Origin: JAGDXZ01 sp049966915
Lineage (GTDB): Archaea; Micrarchaeota; Micrarchaeia; Micrarchaeales; CABMGC01
Direction: 5' to 3'
DNA: 6,802 nucleotides
Assembly (NCBI GenBank): GCA_049966915.1
Contig: JBMFTS010000035.1
Coordinates: forward strand, 1 to 6,802
Shown: piece by piece, positions 1 to 5,651 of the stretch
Layout: every line of letters begins with the position of its first letter
Numbering within the stretch: position 1 is the first letter of the stretch
Notes under the pieces: model-generated
The model's input: only the letters and a program-made list of their open reading frames with translations
What the model was told of the DNA's origin: nothing
Databases searched by the model: none
Translations under genes and position numbers: made by a program

Positions 1-71
1 GCCTGGAGGGATTTGAACCCTCGACTTAGAGGTTAAAAGCCTCCCACTCTGCCATCCTGAGTTACAGGCCC
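1..71 (-). tRNA. tRNA-Lys (anticodon UUU), 3' end cut by window edge
   Basis: Read on the minus strand, the sequence folds as a cloverleaf. The 5' acceptor strand is GGGCCTG (71-65). The D stem is ACTC/GAGT with a 9-base loop. The anticodon stem is GGAGG/CCTCT with loop CTTTTAA, giving anticodon TTT (Lys). The variable region is AAGTC, and the T arm is GAGGG-TTCAAAT-CCCTC. The 3' acceptor strand begins CAGGC at the window edge, so the last two paired bases (expected CC) and the discriminator lie outside. No intron is seen in the anticodon loop. The gene is divergent from drg across a 58-base spacer. Confidence 0.95.
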
Positions 72-93
72 AGCAGTGAATTAATTTAGCAAA

Positions 94-110
94 ATCATTA
101 ATAATAATTT
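94..110. promoter_or_regulatory. AT-rich block, putative overlapping TATA elements for drg (+) and tRNA-Lys (-)
   Basis: This is a nearly pure A/T tract between two divergent genes. Its centre (about 100-103) is about 27 bases from the drg ATG at 130 and about 27-30 bases from the tRNA-Lys 5' end at 71. Both distances fit archaeal TATA-to-start spacing. For drg this implies a leaderless or nearly leaderless mRNA. The assignment is inferred from composition and spacing only. Confidence 0.5.
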
Positions 111-129
111 GCCTCTTGATATTGAATCA

Positions 130-1251
130 ATGCCATACAAAGATGCGCTCGAGGAAAAGCTGAAGGAGCTGCAAGAGGAATATGCGAGAACAAAGTACAA
201 TAAGGTCACTGACAAGCACCTTGGCATTCTTAGGGCGAAGATGGCAAAAATCAGGCGCGAGATAGAGGCGAGGTCAAAGAAAAGGCATGGCGTCGGATTT
301 GGCGTTAAAAAGGCAGGCGATGCTACCGTCGTTCTAGTGGGCTTTCCAAAGGCAGGCAAATCGTCCCTGCTGAACGCGCTTACTGGCACGTCTTCGAAAG
401 TGGCCGATTACGCCTTCACCACGCTTGAAGCAATACCTGGTATGCTCAATTATGCAGGGGCAAACATACAGCTCATAGACCTGCCTGGCATAATAGAAGG
501 CGCACATACAGGGAAAGGCGGCGGCACGAAGATAGCAAGCGTTATGCGCGCCTCCGACCTCATGCTTATCGTAATCGATGCCACAGCGCCAGACCAGCTT
601 TACACTATTCTTGACGAGCTTGACAAGCTCAACATACGCATAAACAAAGAAACGCCTGCAATGGTCGTGGAGAAAACGAGCAGCGGCGGCATATCGGTAG
701 AGGGCGCCATCGACCAGAAAGACAAAAAGGTGGTTGCAGAAGCCCTGATTGCAATGGGCACGTACAATGCAGAAGTTGCAGTGCTGAAAAAAATGCCAGT
801 AGAAGACCTGATAGATTACATAGTAGAAAACATAGCATATGTCAAAGGAATTGTGGTAATAAACAAGTCTGACCTCATAGGCGAGCGCGAAATGAAGCAG
901 CTTGCGCTTAGCATAAGGGAACGCACAGGTCTCGATGCAGTGGCAGTCAGCGCGTCCAAGGGCAGCAACCTTGACGCCCTCAAAGAGGCAATATTCAAAA
1001 ACACAGGACTCATAAGAATTTACCTCAAGCCCAAAGGCGCAGAAAACGCAGATGAAAAGCCGATGATAATAAAAGCTGGCGCCACTGTGGAAGACATTGC
1101 AAGAAAGCTGAACACGAAAACCGCCAGGTACTTGAAATATGCATATGTCACAGGGCCGAGCGCGAAGTTCAAGGAGCAAAAGGTCGGCACAGAGCACACG
1201 CTGCTCGACAACGATACAGTAACGCTGGTTTATGAAAAACACGCGCCCTGA
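130..1251 (+). CDS. Drg-family (Obg/OBG-like) GTPase with C-terminal TGS domain
   Basis: This 373-residue protein is a Drg-type GTPase, a family known to associate with ribosomes and translation factors; its exact client in archaea is not settled. In order it has a charged helical N-terminus (1-50), a G domain and a TGS domain (about 295-370). The G domain shows the P-loop GFPKAGKSS (71-79), switch TT (97-98), DLPG (117-120), NKSD (245-248) and SASKG (274-278). An insert between G3 and G4 (about 150-235) is typical of Drg. ATG at 130 was preferred over an in-frame TTG at 109: its N-terminus resembles the family's, and a TATA-like block lies about 27 bases upstream. The last three codons (Ala, Pro, stop) overlap the 3' acceptor strand of the opposite-strand tRNA-Asn. 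All GTPase motifs look intact. Confidence 0.95.
   Translation: MPYKDALEEKLKELQEEYARTKYNKVTDKHLGILRAKMAKIRREIEARSKKRHGVGFGVKKAGDATVVLVGFPKAGKSSLLNALTGTSSKVADYAFTTLEAIPGMLNYAGANIQLIDLPGIIEGAHTGKGGGTKIASVMRASDLMLIVIDATAPDQLYTILDELDKLNIRINKETPAMVVEKTSSGGISVEGAIDQKDKKVVAEALIAMGTYNAEVAVLKKMPVEDLIDYIVENIAYVKGIVVINKSDLIGEREMKQLALSIRERTGLDAVAVSASKGSNLDALKEAIFKNTGLIRIYLKPKGAENADEKPMIIKAGATVEDIARKLNTKTARYLKYAYVTGPSAKFKEQKVGTEHTLLDNDTVTLVYEKHAP
1235..1239 (-). terminator. Putative T5 terminator of tRNA-Asn inside the drg 3' end
   Basis: On the minus strand a run of five T residues begins 5 bases past the tRNA-Asn 3' end. Short T tracts are the usual archaeal termination signal. The tract is antisense to Glu-Lys codons near the end of drg. 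It is inferred from position and composition. Confidence 0.4.
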
Positions 1252-1315
1252 GTCGGGATTGAACCGACGACCTACCGGTTAACAGCCGGTCGCTCTACCA
1301 CTGAGCTATCAGGGC
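1244..1315 (-). tRNA. tRNA-Asn (anticodon GUU)
   Basis: Read on the minus strand, a complete 72-base cloverleaf is present. The acceptor stem is GCCCTGA/TCAGGGC. The D stem is GCTC/GAGC with loop AGTGGTA. The anticodon stem is ACCGG/CCGGT with loop CTGTTAA, giving GTT (Asn). The variable region is AGGTC, and the T arm is GTCGG-TTCAATC-CCGAC. The discriminator is G, usual for tRNA-Asn. CCA is not encoded. The 3' eight bases overlap the end of drg on the other strand. The gene is co-directional with the polX operon and begins 41 bases past the reductase stop, so it could also be reached by read-through. Confidence 0.97.
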
Positions 1316-1336
1316 AAATAATAATTGCTCGCTCGC

Positions 1337-1345
1337 TTTTTTATT
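1337..1345 (-). promoter_or_regulatory. Putative TATA element of tRNA-Asn
   Basis: The minus strand reads AATAAAAAA here, centred about 26 bases before the tRNA-Asn 5' end at 1315, the spacing expected for an archaeal TATA box. On the plus strand the same bases form a T6 tract that could end drg transcripts, which would then carry antisense tRNA-Asn sequence. The two roles are not exclusive, and both are inferred. Confidence 0.4.
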
Positions 1346-1356
1346 CTTACCCGTTT

Positions 1357-1869
1357 CTACCGCTCTACCTTGTATACTATCCTCGCCTCGTCCGGCGAAA
1401 CCTGCCTGGCATCGATAAGCTTCAGCTTAAGGCTGAAGTCCTTGCCGTTGAATAACCTTGTGCCCTTCGTGAATATTCCTGGCTCGACATCGAGGATTAT
1501 CTCGTCAATTAGCTTCTGCTTTGCAAAGCTGGCGTTAAGCGTGCCGCCGCCGAGTACAAGAGCTTCCTGAAAGCCCTTCTGCTCCAGCATCTTTAGCACT
1601 TGCCTTGGAGACTTGCCGGTGAAAATTACTTTACCAGGCCACTTGTTTGCCTGCTTTTTCTTGGTCATTACTATGTTCAGACAATTGTAGGGGAATTTTC
1701 CGCGCTTCAGCAAAACCTCGTAGGCGCGCCTGCCCATTATGCAGTTGCCAACATCGTACGCCTTTTTCATGATGCCTTGCCACTCCGTCTGAGTGATAAA
1801 ACCAAGGTCGTCGCCCGCTCCGGCAATCATGCCGTTTGGCGTAGCCGCCGCATACATCGTGACTTTCAT
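1357..1869 (-). CDS. RibD_C/DHFR-like reductase family protein
   Basis: This 170-residue protein has the fold signature of the dihydrofolate reductase / RibD C-terminal family of NAD(P)H-dependent reductases. Visible marks are an N-terminal strand leading to TPNGMIAG (about 10-17), MGRRAYE (about 45-51), and VLGGGTLN (about 105-112) followed by the LIDEIILD strand. These correspond to the nucleotide and substrate regions of the family. Possible roles are reduction of a riboflavin-pathway pyrimidine or a DHFR-like reaction; the sequence alone does not choose. The usual acidic S-x-DG position reads PNG here. The gene starts 4 bases after the polX stop. A GAGGT Shine-Dalgarno sequence overlaps that stop with 6-base spacing, so translation is probably coupled to polX. 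The stop is TAG. Confidence 0.85.
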   Translation of the reverse strand: MKVTMYAAATPNGMIAGAGDDLGFITQTEWQGIMKKAYDVGNCIMGRRAYEVLLKRGKFPYNCLNIVMTKKKQANKWPGKVIFTGKSPRQVLKMLEQKGFQEALVLGGGTLNASFAKQKLIDEIILDVEPGIFTKGTRLFNGKDFSLKLKLIDARQVSPDEARIVYKVER

Positions 1870-1873
1870 AAAA

Positions 1874-3601
1874 TTACCTCAATATCTTGAGGAGCTTGTT
1901 AAGCGGGTATGTGTTTATTACATCATCTTTCGTAAGCCAGCCGCGCTTTGCGGTCCCTATGCCATATCTCATGAACTCGAGGTGCGAAGTCCTGTGCGAA
2001 TCTGTTCCTATTTCGAACTTAACCCCGTAGCGCCTTGCCTTGAGTATATTCTCGTCGTTTAGATCCAGCCGTGAAGGAAACGCGTTTATTTCCATAATTA
2101 CGTTGTTCTCCGCCGCGACTTCGAATACCTTGTCCAAGTCCACGTTTATTGGCTCTCGCTCGTTTATGAGCCTGTCGGTAGGATGCGCAAGAACATTCAC
2201 GTGGCCGCTCCTCAATGCCTTGACAATTCTTGCAGTCATGTCGTCTTTGCTCATGTTAGTATTGGTATGCACCGCGCCTATAACATAGTCCATCTTCTCG
2301 AGCGTCTTGTCTTTGAGATCCAGGGAGCCATCTTTAAGTATATCGACCTCGCCGCTCTTCAGTACGGTTATTTTGCCTTTGTATTTGTCGTTGATCTCGT
2401 CCACTTCTTGAAAAATCTTCTCAAAGCCCGCGTCGTCCATGCCCCTTGCTACGTGTTCGCTTTTTGAATGATCCGAATTGCCAATGTATTGCCTGCCAAG
2501 CGCGATGGCTGCCTTGACCATTTCCTCAAGCGTATTGGCGCCGTCAGTATGATTCGTGTGCGTGTGCAGGTCTCCTTTTATGTCCTCAAGCCTGACGAGC
2601 TTGGGCAGCTCGTGCTTTATCGAAAGTTCTACTTCGCCGCGGTCCTCGCGCATCTCAGGCTCCACGTATTCCAAACCAAGCACGTCGTATATTGCCTTTT
2701 CGTCTTTGCCTGCAACCACGTTCCTGTTGTTCCTGTCGAAAAGCCCATACTCGTTGAGCTTGTAGCCTTTCTTTATCGCGATTTCCCTTACCTTTATGTT
2801 GTGGTTCTTGCTGCCAGTGAAGTATTGCACTGCGGCGCCGAAGCTTTCTGGTTCTATGACTCGAAAATCACAGCTTAGACCTATTTTCAGCCAAACCGTT
2901 GTTTTTGTAGGGCCCTTGACTATCACGCGCTCTGTTTCAGGCAGCTTTGTTACAAAATCCATCACCTGCTGGCTCTTTTGCGATATCAGCAAGATATCAA
3001 GGTCGCCCACTGTCTCGCGCATGCGCCGCGTCGATCCGCAAAGTATTGCCTTTTCGACAAGACCTGAATTTTTAAGCTTGCTTATGAGCGATTCTGCTTC
3101 CGGCAAGGCCGTGCCAAGCAGCATGCGCCCTTTGCTTTCTTCAAGCAGGGCTATGCCTTTCGCCAGCTCCTCCTCGCTCTTCTCTCCGAATCCAGGGAGC
3201 TTGCGTATCTCGTGCTGCTCGATAGCCTTCTTGAGGTCGTCTATGCTCTTGATGCCTAGAGCCTGGTAAAGCTTGAAAGCTTTCTTCGCGCCCATGCCCT
3301 GTATCCTTGTAAGGCTTGCAAAATCAACTGGAAACTTGGCCTTCAGCTCCTCGTATTTCTTTATCCTGCCAGTCTTTATGTATTCCTCTATTCTCTCTGC
3401 TATTGTCTTGCCAACGCCCGAAAGCTTTGTAAGCCCGTCTATGCCCTCGTTGGCGTAGATGTCTGCTATGTCCTGCTGGAGCGTGGCTATCGTCAATGCG
3501 GCTTTCCTGTATGCAAGAGGCTCGAACCTGTTTGCTTTCGGGTCTAACTCCAGCATGTCTGCAATCTCCTCGAAAATTTCTGCAATCTTCGAGTTGTCCA
3601 T
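1874..3601 (-). CDS. polX: DNA polymerase X family protein (Pol-beta core plus PHP nuclease domain)
   Basis: This 575-residue protein is a full-length PolX, a family involved in gap-filling base-excision repair. The N-terminal 8-kDa-like region has helix-hairpin-helix elements near SGVGKTIAERI (about 61-71), QGMGAKKA (101-108) and PGFGEKS (about 136-142). The palm has CGST (188-191), DLD (200-202) and a third aspartate in CDFRV (D245), so the polymerase triad is complete. The PHP domain keeps the expected metal ligands: H346, H348, D353, H378, E418, H445, H473, D534 and H536. Family knowledge therefore predicts 3'-5' exonuclease and possibly AP-endonuclease activity. ATG at 3601 was chosen over ATG at 3619 because a TATA-like box centred near 3635 places the transcript start near 3608. 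The gene is divergent from ftsZ. Confidence 0.96.
   Translation of the reverse strand: MDNSKIAEIFEEIADMLELDPKANRFEPLAYRKAALTIATLQQDIADIYANEGIDGLTKLSGVGKTIAERIEEYIKTGRIKKYEELKAKFPVDFASLTRIQGMGAKKAFKLYQALGIKSIDDLKKAIEQHEIRKLPGFGEKSEEELAKGIALLEESKGRMLLGTALPEAESLISKLKNSGLVEKAILCGSTRRMRETVGDLDILLISQKSQQVMDFVTKLPETERVIVKGPTKTTVWLKIGLSCDFRVIEPESFGAAVQYFTGSKNHNIKVREIAIKKGYKLNEYGLFDRNNRNVVAGKDEKAIYDVLGLEYVEPEMREDRGEVELSIKHELPKLVRLEDIKGDLHTHTNHTDGANTLEEMVKAAIALGRQYIGNSDHSKSEHVARGMDDAGFEKIFQEVDEINDKYKGKITVLKSGEVDILKDGSLDLKDKTLEKMDYVIGAVHTNTNMSKDDMTARIVKALRSGHVNVLAHPTDRLINEREPINVDLDKVFEVAAENNVIMEINAFPSRLDLNDENILKARRYGVKFEIGTDSHRTSHLEFMRYGIGTAKRGWLTKDDVINTYPLNKLLKILR
1876..1880 (-). promoter_or_regulatory. 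Shine-Dalgarno site of the DHFR-like gene
   Basis: GAGGT on the minus strand lies 6 bases before the ATG at 1869 and overlaps the polX stop codon. It fixes the start of the downstream gene and points to translational coupling. It is the only well-placed strong Shine-Dalgarno sequence in the window, and it precedes the only clearly operon-internal gene. Confidence 0.7.
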
Positions 3602-3629
3602 GCGCGTGCCCAATAACATATTTGCGGGT

Positions 3630-3640
3630 TAATTATAAAT
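3630..3640 (-). promoter_or_regulatory. TATA-like element of polX
   Basis: The minus strand reads ATTTATAATTA. With the usual 26-27 base spacing, transcription would begin near 3608. This leaves a leader of about 7 bases before the ATG at 3601 and excludes the upstream ATG at 3619. Confidence 0.55.
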
Positions 3641-3684
3641 GGGCATGCATGTCAGCGTTGCAAAACGAAACGCGCAAAAGATAC

Positions 3685-3700
3685 ATATTTATTTTTTAAT
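3685..3700 (+). promoter_or_regulatory. TATA-like element of ftsZ
   Basis: An AT tract, ATATTTATTTTTTAAT, lies upstream of ftsZ. Transcription would begin at about 3717-3723, giving a leader of 14-20 bases. That leader contains a weak GGTA Shine-Dalgarno-like match (3727-3730). It is separate from the polX TATA about 55 bases away, so the divergent pair appears to have individual promoters. Confidence 0.5.
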
Positions 3701-3736
3701 GGTAAAGTAAGACTTGGCGACTAGTCGGTAATTTTG

Positions 3737-4819
3737 ATGACAGACCTTACTTCACCAGACGATGAAGAACTTCTTAAGTTCATAGAGGCCGCAAAGCCTA
3801 AAATATATGTAGTTGGCGCAGGTGGCAGCGGGTCCAACACGCTTACTAGGATGTCAGAAATGAACATAGAAGGCGCTACGCTCATAGCCGCAAATACCGA
3901 TGCACACCACCTTGCAATGACAAAGTCGCACAGAAAACTGCTTCTTGGCAAGAAAACGACTAGGGGGCTTGGAGCCGGAAGCGACCCAAAACTCGGCGAA
4001 GAGGCGGCGATTGAAAGCAAGGAGGAAATAAGGCACATGATAAGCGACGCACAGCTCGTTTTTGTCACGTGCGGGCTGGGCGGCGGAACAGGAACGGGAT
4101 CGGCGCCAGTGATAGCGCATGAAGCAAAAGAGGCAGGAGCGCTTACTATAGGCATAGTCACGTTGCCGTTCTCGAGTGAAGGCAGGCTGCGCATGCGAAA
4201 CGCGCTTGACGGTCTAAGCAAGCTGAAGCGCGCTACCGACACTACAATAATAATACCGAACGACAAGCTTCTCGGAATCGCGCCTGATTTGCCTCTCAAT
4301 ATGGCATTCAGGGTAAGCGACGACATACTTGCAAATGCCACCAAAGGCATAGTAGAAATGGTAACAAAACCAGGCATGGTCAACCTAGACTTTGCAGACC
4401 TGAGAAGCGTGCTCAAGGATTCTGGCTATGCAGTAATAGGAATAGGCGAGAGCAATGGCGTTGACACCAAGGACAGGGCCATGATTGCAGTAGAGAATAC
4501 GCTGAAAAGCCCGCTGCTTGATGTCGACTTTAGTACTGCGAAGCGCGCCCTTGTCAACATAATAGGCGGCCAGGATCTTACGCTACGCGAAGCCGAAAAC
4601 ATATTCCAAGAAGTGTCGAGCAGGATAAGCAACGAGGCGCTGCTGAAATGGGGCGCAAGAATAGAACCGAATGCGCAGAAAAACGCGCTCAAGGTGATGG
4701 TTGTCATGGGCGGCGTCGACTATGCGGAATATACCGAAGACGGCATAAAAAAGAAGCTTGAAAAAAGCATGAAAGAGGGCTCCGACGAAGACCTCGATGA
4801 AATTTTCGGCAGCGACTGA
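3737..4819 (+). CDS. ftsZ: Cell division protein FtsZ
   Basis: This 360-residue tubulin-like GTPase polymerises into the cytokinetic ring at mid-cell. The N-terminal nucleotide-binding part has GAGGSGSN (27-34), NTD (53-55), TRGLGAGSDP (75-84) and the tubulin signature GGGTGTGSAP (115-124), with Ser as usual in archaeal forms. The synergy (T7) loop NLDFADLR (216-223) carries the catalytic acidic residues D218 and D221. The C-terminal domain runs to about 330. A short lysine-rich then acidic tail ends in DLDEIFGSD, with no long linker. ATG at 3737 was chosen over the adjacent TTG at 3734. The nine bases GGTAATTTT just before the start also precede the DHFR-like gene. I cannot assign FtsZ1 versus FtsZ2 by eye. 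The 3' end converges on the Nudix gene with a 43-base gap. Confidence 0.97.
   Translation: MTDLTSPDDEELLKFIEAAKPKIYVVGAGGSGSNTLTRMSEMNIEGATLIAANTDAHHLAMTKSHRKLLLGKKTTRGLGAGSDPKLGEEAAIESKEEIRHMISDAQLVFVTCGLGGGTGTGSAPVIAHEAKEAGALTIGIVTLPFSSEGRLRMRNALDGLSKLKRATDTTIIIPNDKLLGIAPDLPLNMAFRVSDDILANATKGIVEMVTKPGMVNLDFADLRSVLKDSGYAVIGIGESNGVDTKDRAMIAVENTLKSPLLDVDFSTAKRALVNIIGGQDLTLREAENIFQEVSSRISNEALLKWGARIEPNAQKNALKVMVVMGGVDYAEYTEDGIKKKLEKSMKEGSDEDLDEIFGSD
4747..4766 (-). terminator. Possible paired T6 tracts ending Nudix transcripts, antisense to the ftsZ 3' end
   Basis: The minus strand carries T6 at 4752-4747 and T6 at 4766-4761, roughly 100 bases past the Nudix stop. The 43-base gap between the convergent genes holds no T run or hairpin I can see, so these are the first plausible archaeal terminators for the Nudix gene. 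They may equally be only Lys codons of ftsZ. Confidence 0.2.
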
Positions 4820-4862
4820 GCCGCATTGCAAACCATTACACGAATATTGAAGCTTGCCGAGC

Positions 4863-5345
4863 CTATTTGTGCCCTTGATGCGGGTTGCGTGCGCATTCGC
4901 TGAAAAACCGCGCAAGAACCTGCTTGACGTTGTCGAATGTGCGCAATTTTTCGATTTCGCTTCTTGAAAACCAGCCGATGTCTGTTGCTTCTTTTTTGTT
5001 CAAAGAGATCGCGCCTGATGCCATACTGGCCGCGTAAACCATGTCAAAATGCATGTGCACGCAGGCAGCATACTGCACACGCTCAAGGAGAATGACGAAA
5101 GGCAGAGGCAGTTCTTTGGCCTCTTTTGATTTTATCGCTGCGCTGCCGTGGCCTGCGCAAGTACGAAGCCGCACGCCAATGCCTGTTTCTTCCTTTGCCT
5201 CCCTTATTGCAGCTTCGTGCGGAAGTTCTCCTGGTTCCACGTGCCCTCCTGGATAAAGCCAAACGTGCAGCTTCTTGTGCTTTATCAAGAGCACCTTGCC
5301 GCCGCGTTCTATTATGCAGCCTGCCACTATGCATTTCTTTGGCAT
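4863..5345 (-). CDS. Nudix hydrolase
   Basis: This 160-residue protein belongs to the Nudix family, which hydrolyses nucleoside diphosphates linked to another moiety with Mg2+ or Mn2+. The Nudix box is complete at residues 34-56: G34, E40, R48-E49, E52-E53 and T-G-I at 54-56. It is preceded by the LYPGGHVEPGE strand-loop. This is the fold's full catalytic set, but the substrate cannot be named. A later HMHFDMVY segment (about 97-104) is common in small Nudix enzymes of this type. ATG at 5345 was chosen over an in-frame ATG at 5399 because the longer start would lie upstream of the TATA-like element at 5379-5386. The gene sits reversed between ftsZ and secE. Confidence 0.92.
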   Translation of the reverse strand: MPKKCIVAGCIIERGGKVLLIKHKKLHVWLYPGGHVEPGELPHEAAIREAKEETGIGVRLRTCAGHGSAAIKSKEAKELPLPFVILLERVQYAACVHMHFDMVYAASMASGAISLNKKEATDIGWFSRSEIEKLRTFDNVKQVLARFFSECARNPHQGHK

Positions 5346-5378
5346 ACTAACGCGCCACTTCAGGTTTACGCGCTCATA

Positions 5379-5386
5379 TTTATAAA
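5379..5386. promoter_or_regulatory. Palindromic TATA element TTTATAAA between Nudix (-) and secE (+)
   Basis: TTTATAAA is its own reverse complement and is the only strong TATA-like match in the 63-base spacer. From its centre (5382.5), 26-27 bases rightward reaches the secE ATG at 5409, implying a leaderless mRNA. The same distance leftward reaches about 5356, giving a leader of about 10 bases before the Nudix ATG. One element could serve both genes. This is inferred from spacing. Confidence 0.55.
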
Positions 5387-5408
5387 ATGGAAAGCACAAA
5401 AGAAAAGT

Positions 5409-5591
5409 ATGAACCTTAATCCTGTAAAGGCGTTCAAGCAGTTTTACGAAGAATCAAAGCACATAATGAGCGTCAGCTACAAGCCCACACACGACGAATT
5501 CATGAGGACAATGAAGATAGTGCTTGTCGGAGTGCTAATACTCGGCATAGTCGGATTTGTGATAGCAGCAATAATAGGCCTAATTACCTGA
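5409..5591 (+). CDS. secE: Preprotein translocase subunit SecE (Sec61-gamma)
   Basis: This 60-residue protein is the small clamp subunit of the SecYEG/Sec61 translocon in the cytoplasmic membrane. An amphipathic N-terminal helix (about 5-20) is followed by the conserved KPTHDEF segment (25-31). A single C-terminal membrane helix (about 36-58, rich in Ile, Val, Leu and Gly) completes the protein. This is the normal archaeal layout and size. The reading frame stays open upstream to about 5148, but the ATG at 5409 matches the family start and lies 26 bases after the TATA palindrome. The spt5/nusG gene that often follows secE in archaea is not present here; an NFACT-R gene follows instead. Confidence 0.92.
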   Translation: MNLNPVKAFKQFYEESKHIMSVSYKPTHDEFMRTMKIVLVGVLILGIVGFVIAAIIGLIT

Positions 5592-5604
5592 GTGCGCGGC
5601 GCAC
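5592..5604. repeat. GC-rich inverted repeat just after secE
   Basis: GTGCGC-G-GCGCAC is a perfect inverted repeat beginning at the base after the secE stop codon. As RNA it could form a 5-bp hairpin with a 3-base loop. No T run follows, so it is not a classical terminator. It lies about 17 bases upstream of the TATA-like element of the next gene. Confidence 0.45.
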
Positions 5605-5620
5605 GTTAGCCGCACGCGAA

Positions 5621-5629
5621 GTTTAATTA
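5621..5629 (+). promoter_or_regulatory. TATA-like element of the NFACT-R gene
   Basis: GTTTAATTA is centred near 5625, about 27 bases before the ATG at 5652, suggesting a leaderless transcript separate from secE. This supports 5652 over the in-frame TTG at 5631. Confidence 0.45.
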
Positions 5630-5651
5630 GTTGTGCTGCAAAATAGAATAC

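Noticed and set aside
109..129. TTG at 109 as the drg start
   Set aside because: The 7-codon extension is not typical of Drg proteins, and the TATA-like block is too close; the ATG at 130 fits both.
334..1242. Long minus-strand open frame (302 codons) antisense to drg
   Set aside because: It mirrors a clear GTPase on the other strand, has a Cys/Tyr/Phe-rich composition unlike a real protein, and shows no recognisable domain.
2796..3269. Plus-strand open frame (157 codons) inside polX
   Set aside because: It is the antisense of the conserved Pol-beta core, and its low-complexity Ser-rich composition is typical of a shadow frame.
3602..3619. ATG at 3619 as the polX start
   Set aside because: It lies upstream of the transcript start predicted from the TATA-like box at 3630-3640, and family members begin near the later Met.
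3721..4416. Minus-strand open frame (231 codons) antisense to ftsZ
   Set aside because: It is Ser/Pro/Ala-rich shadow sequence opposite intact FtsZ motifs, with no promoter or family match.
5148..5408. Upstream in-frame extension of secE (87 codons)
   Set aside because: It is antisense to the Nudix box, lies upstream of the TATA palindrome, and is not part of the 60-residue SecE family layout.
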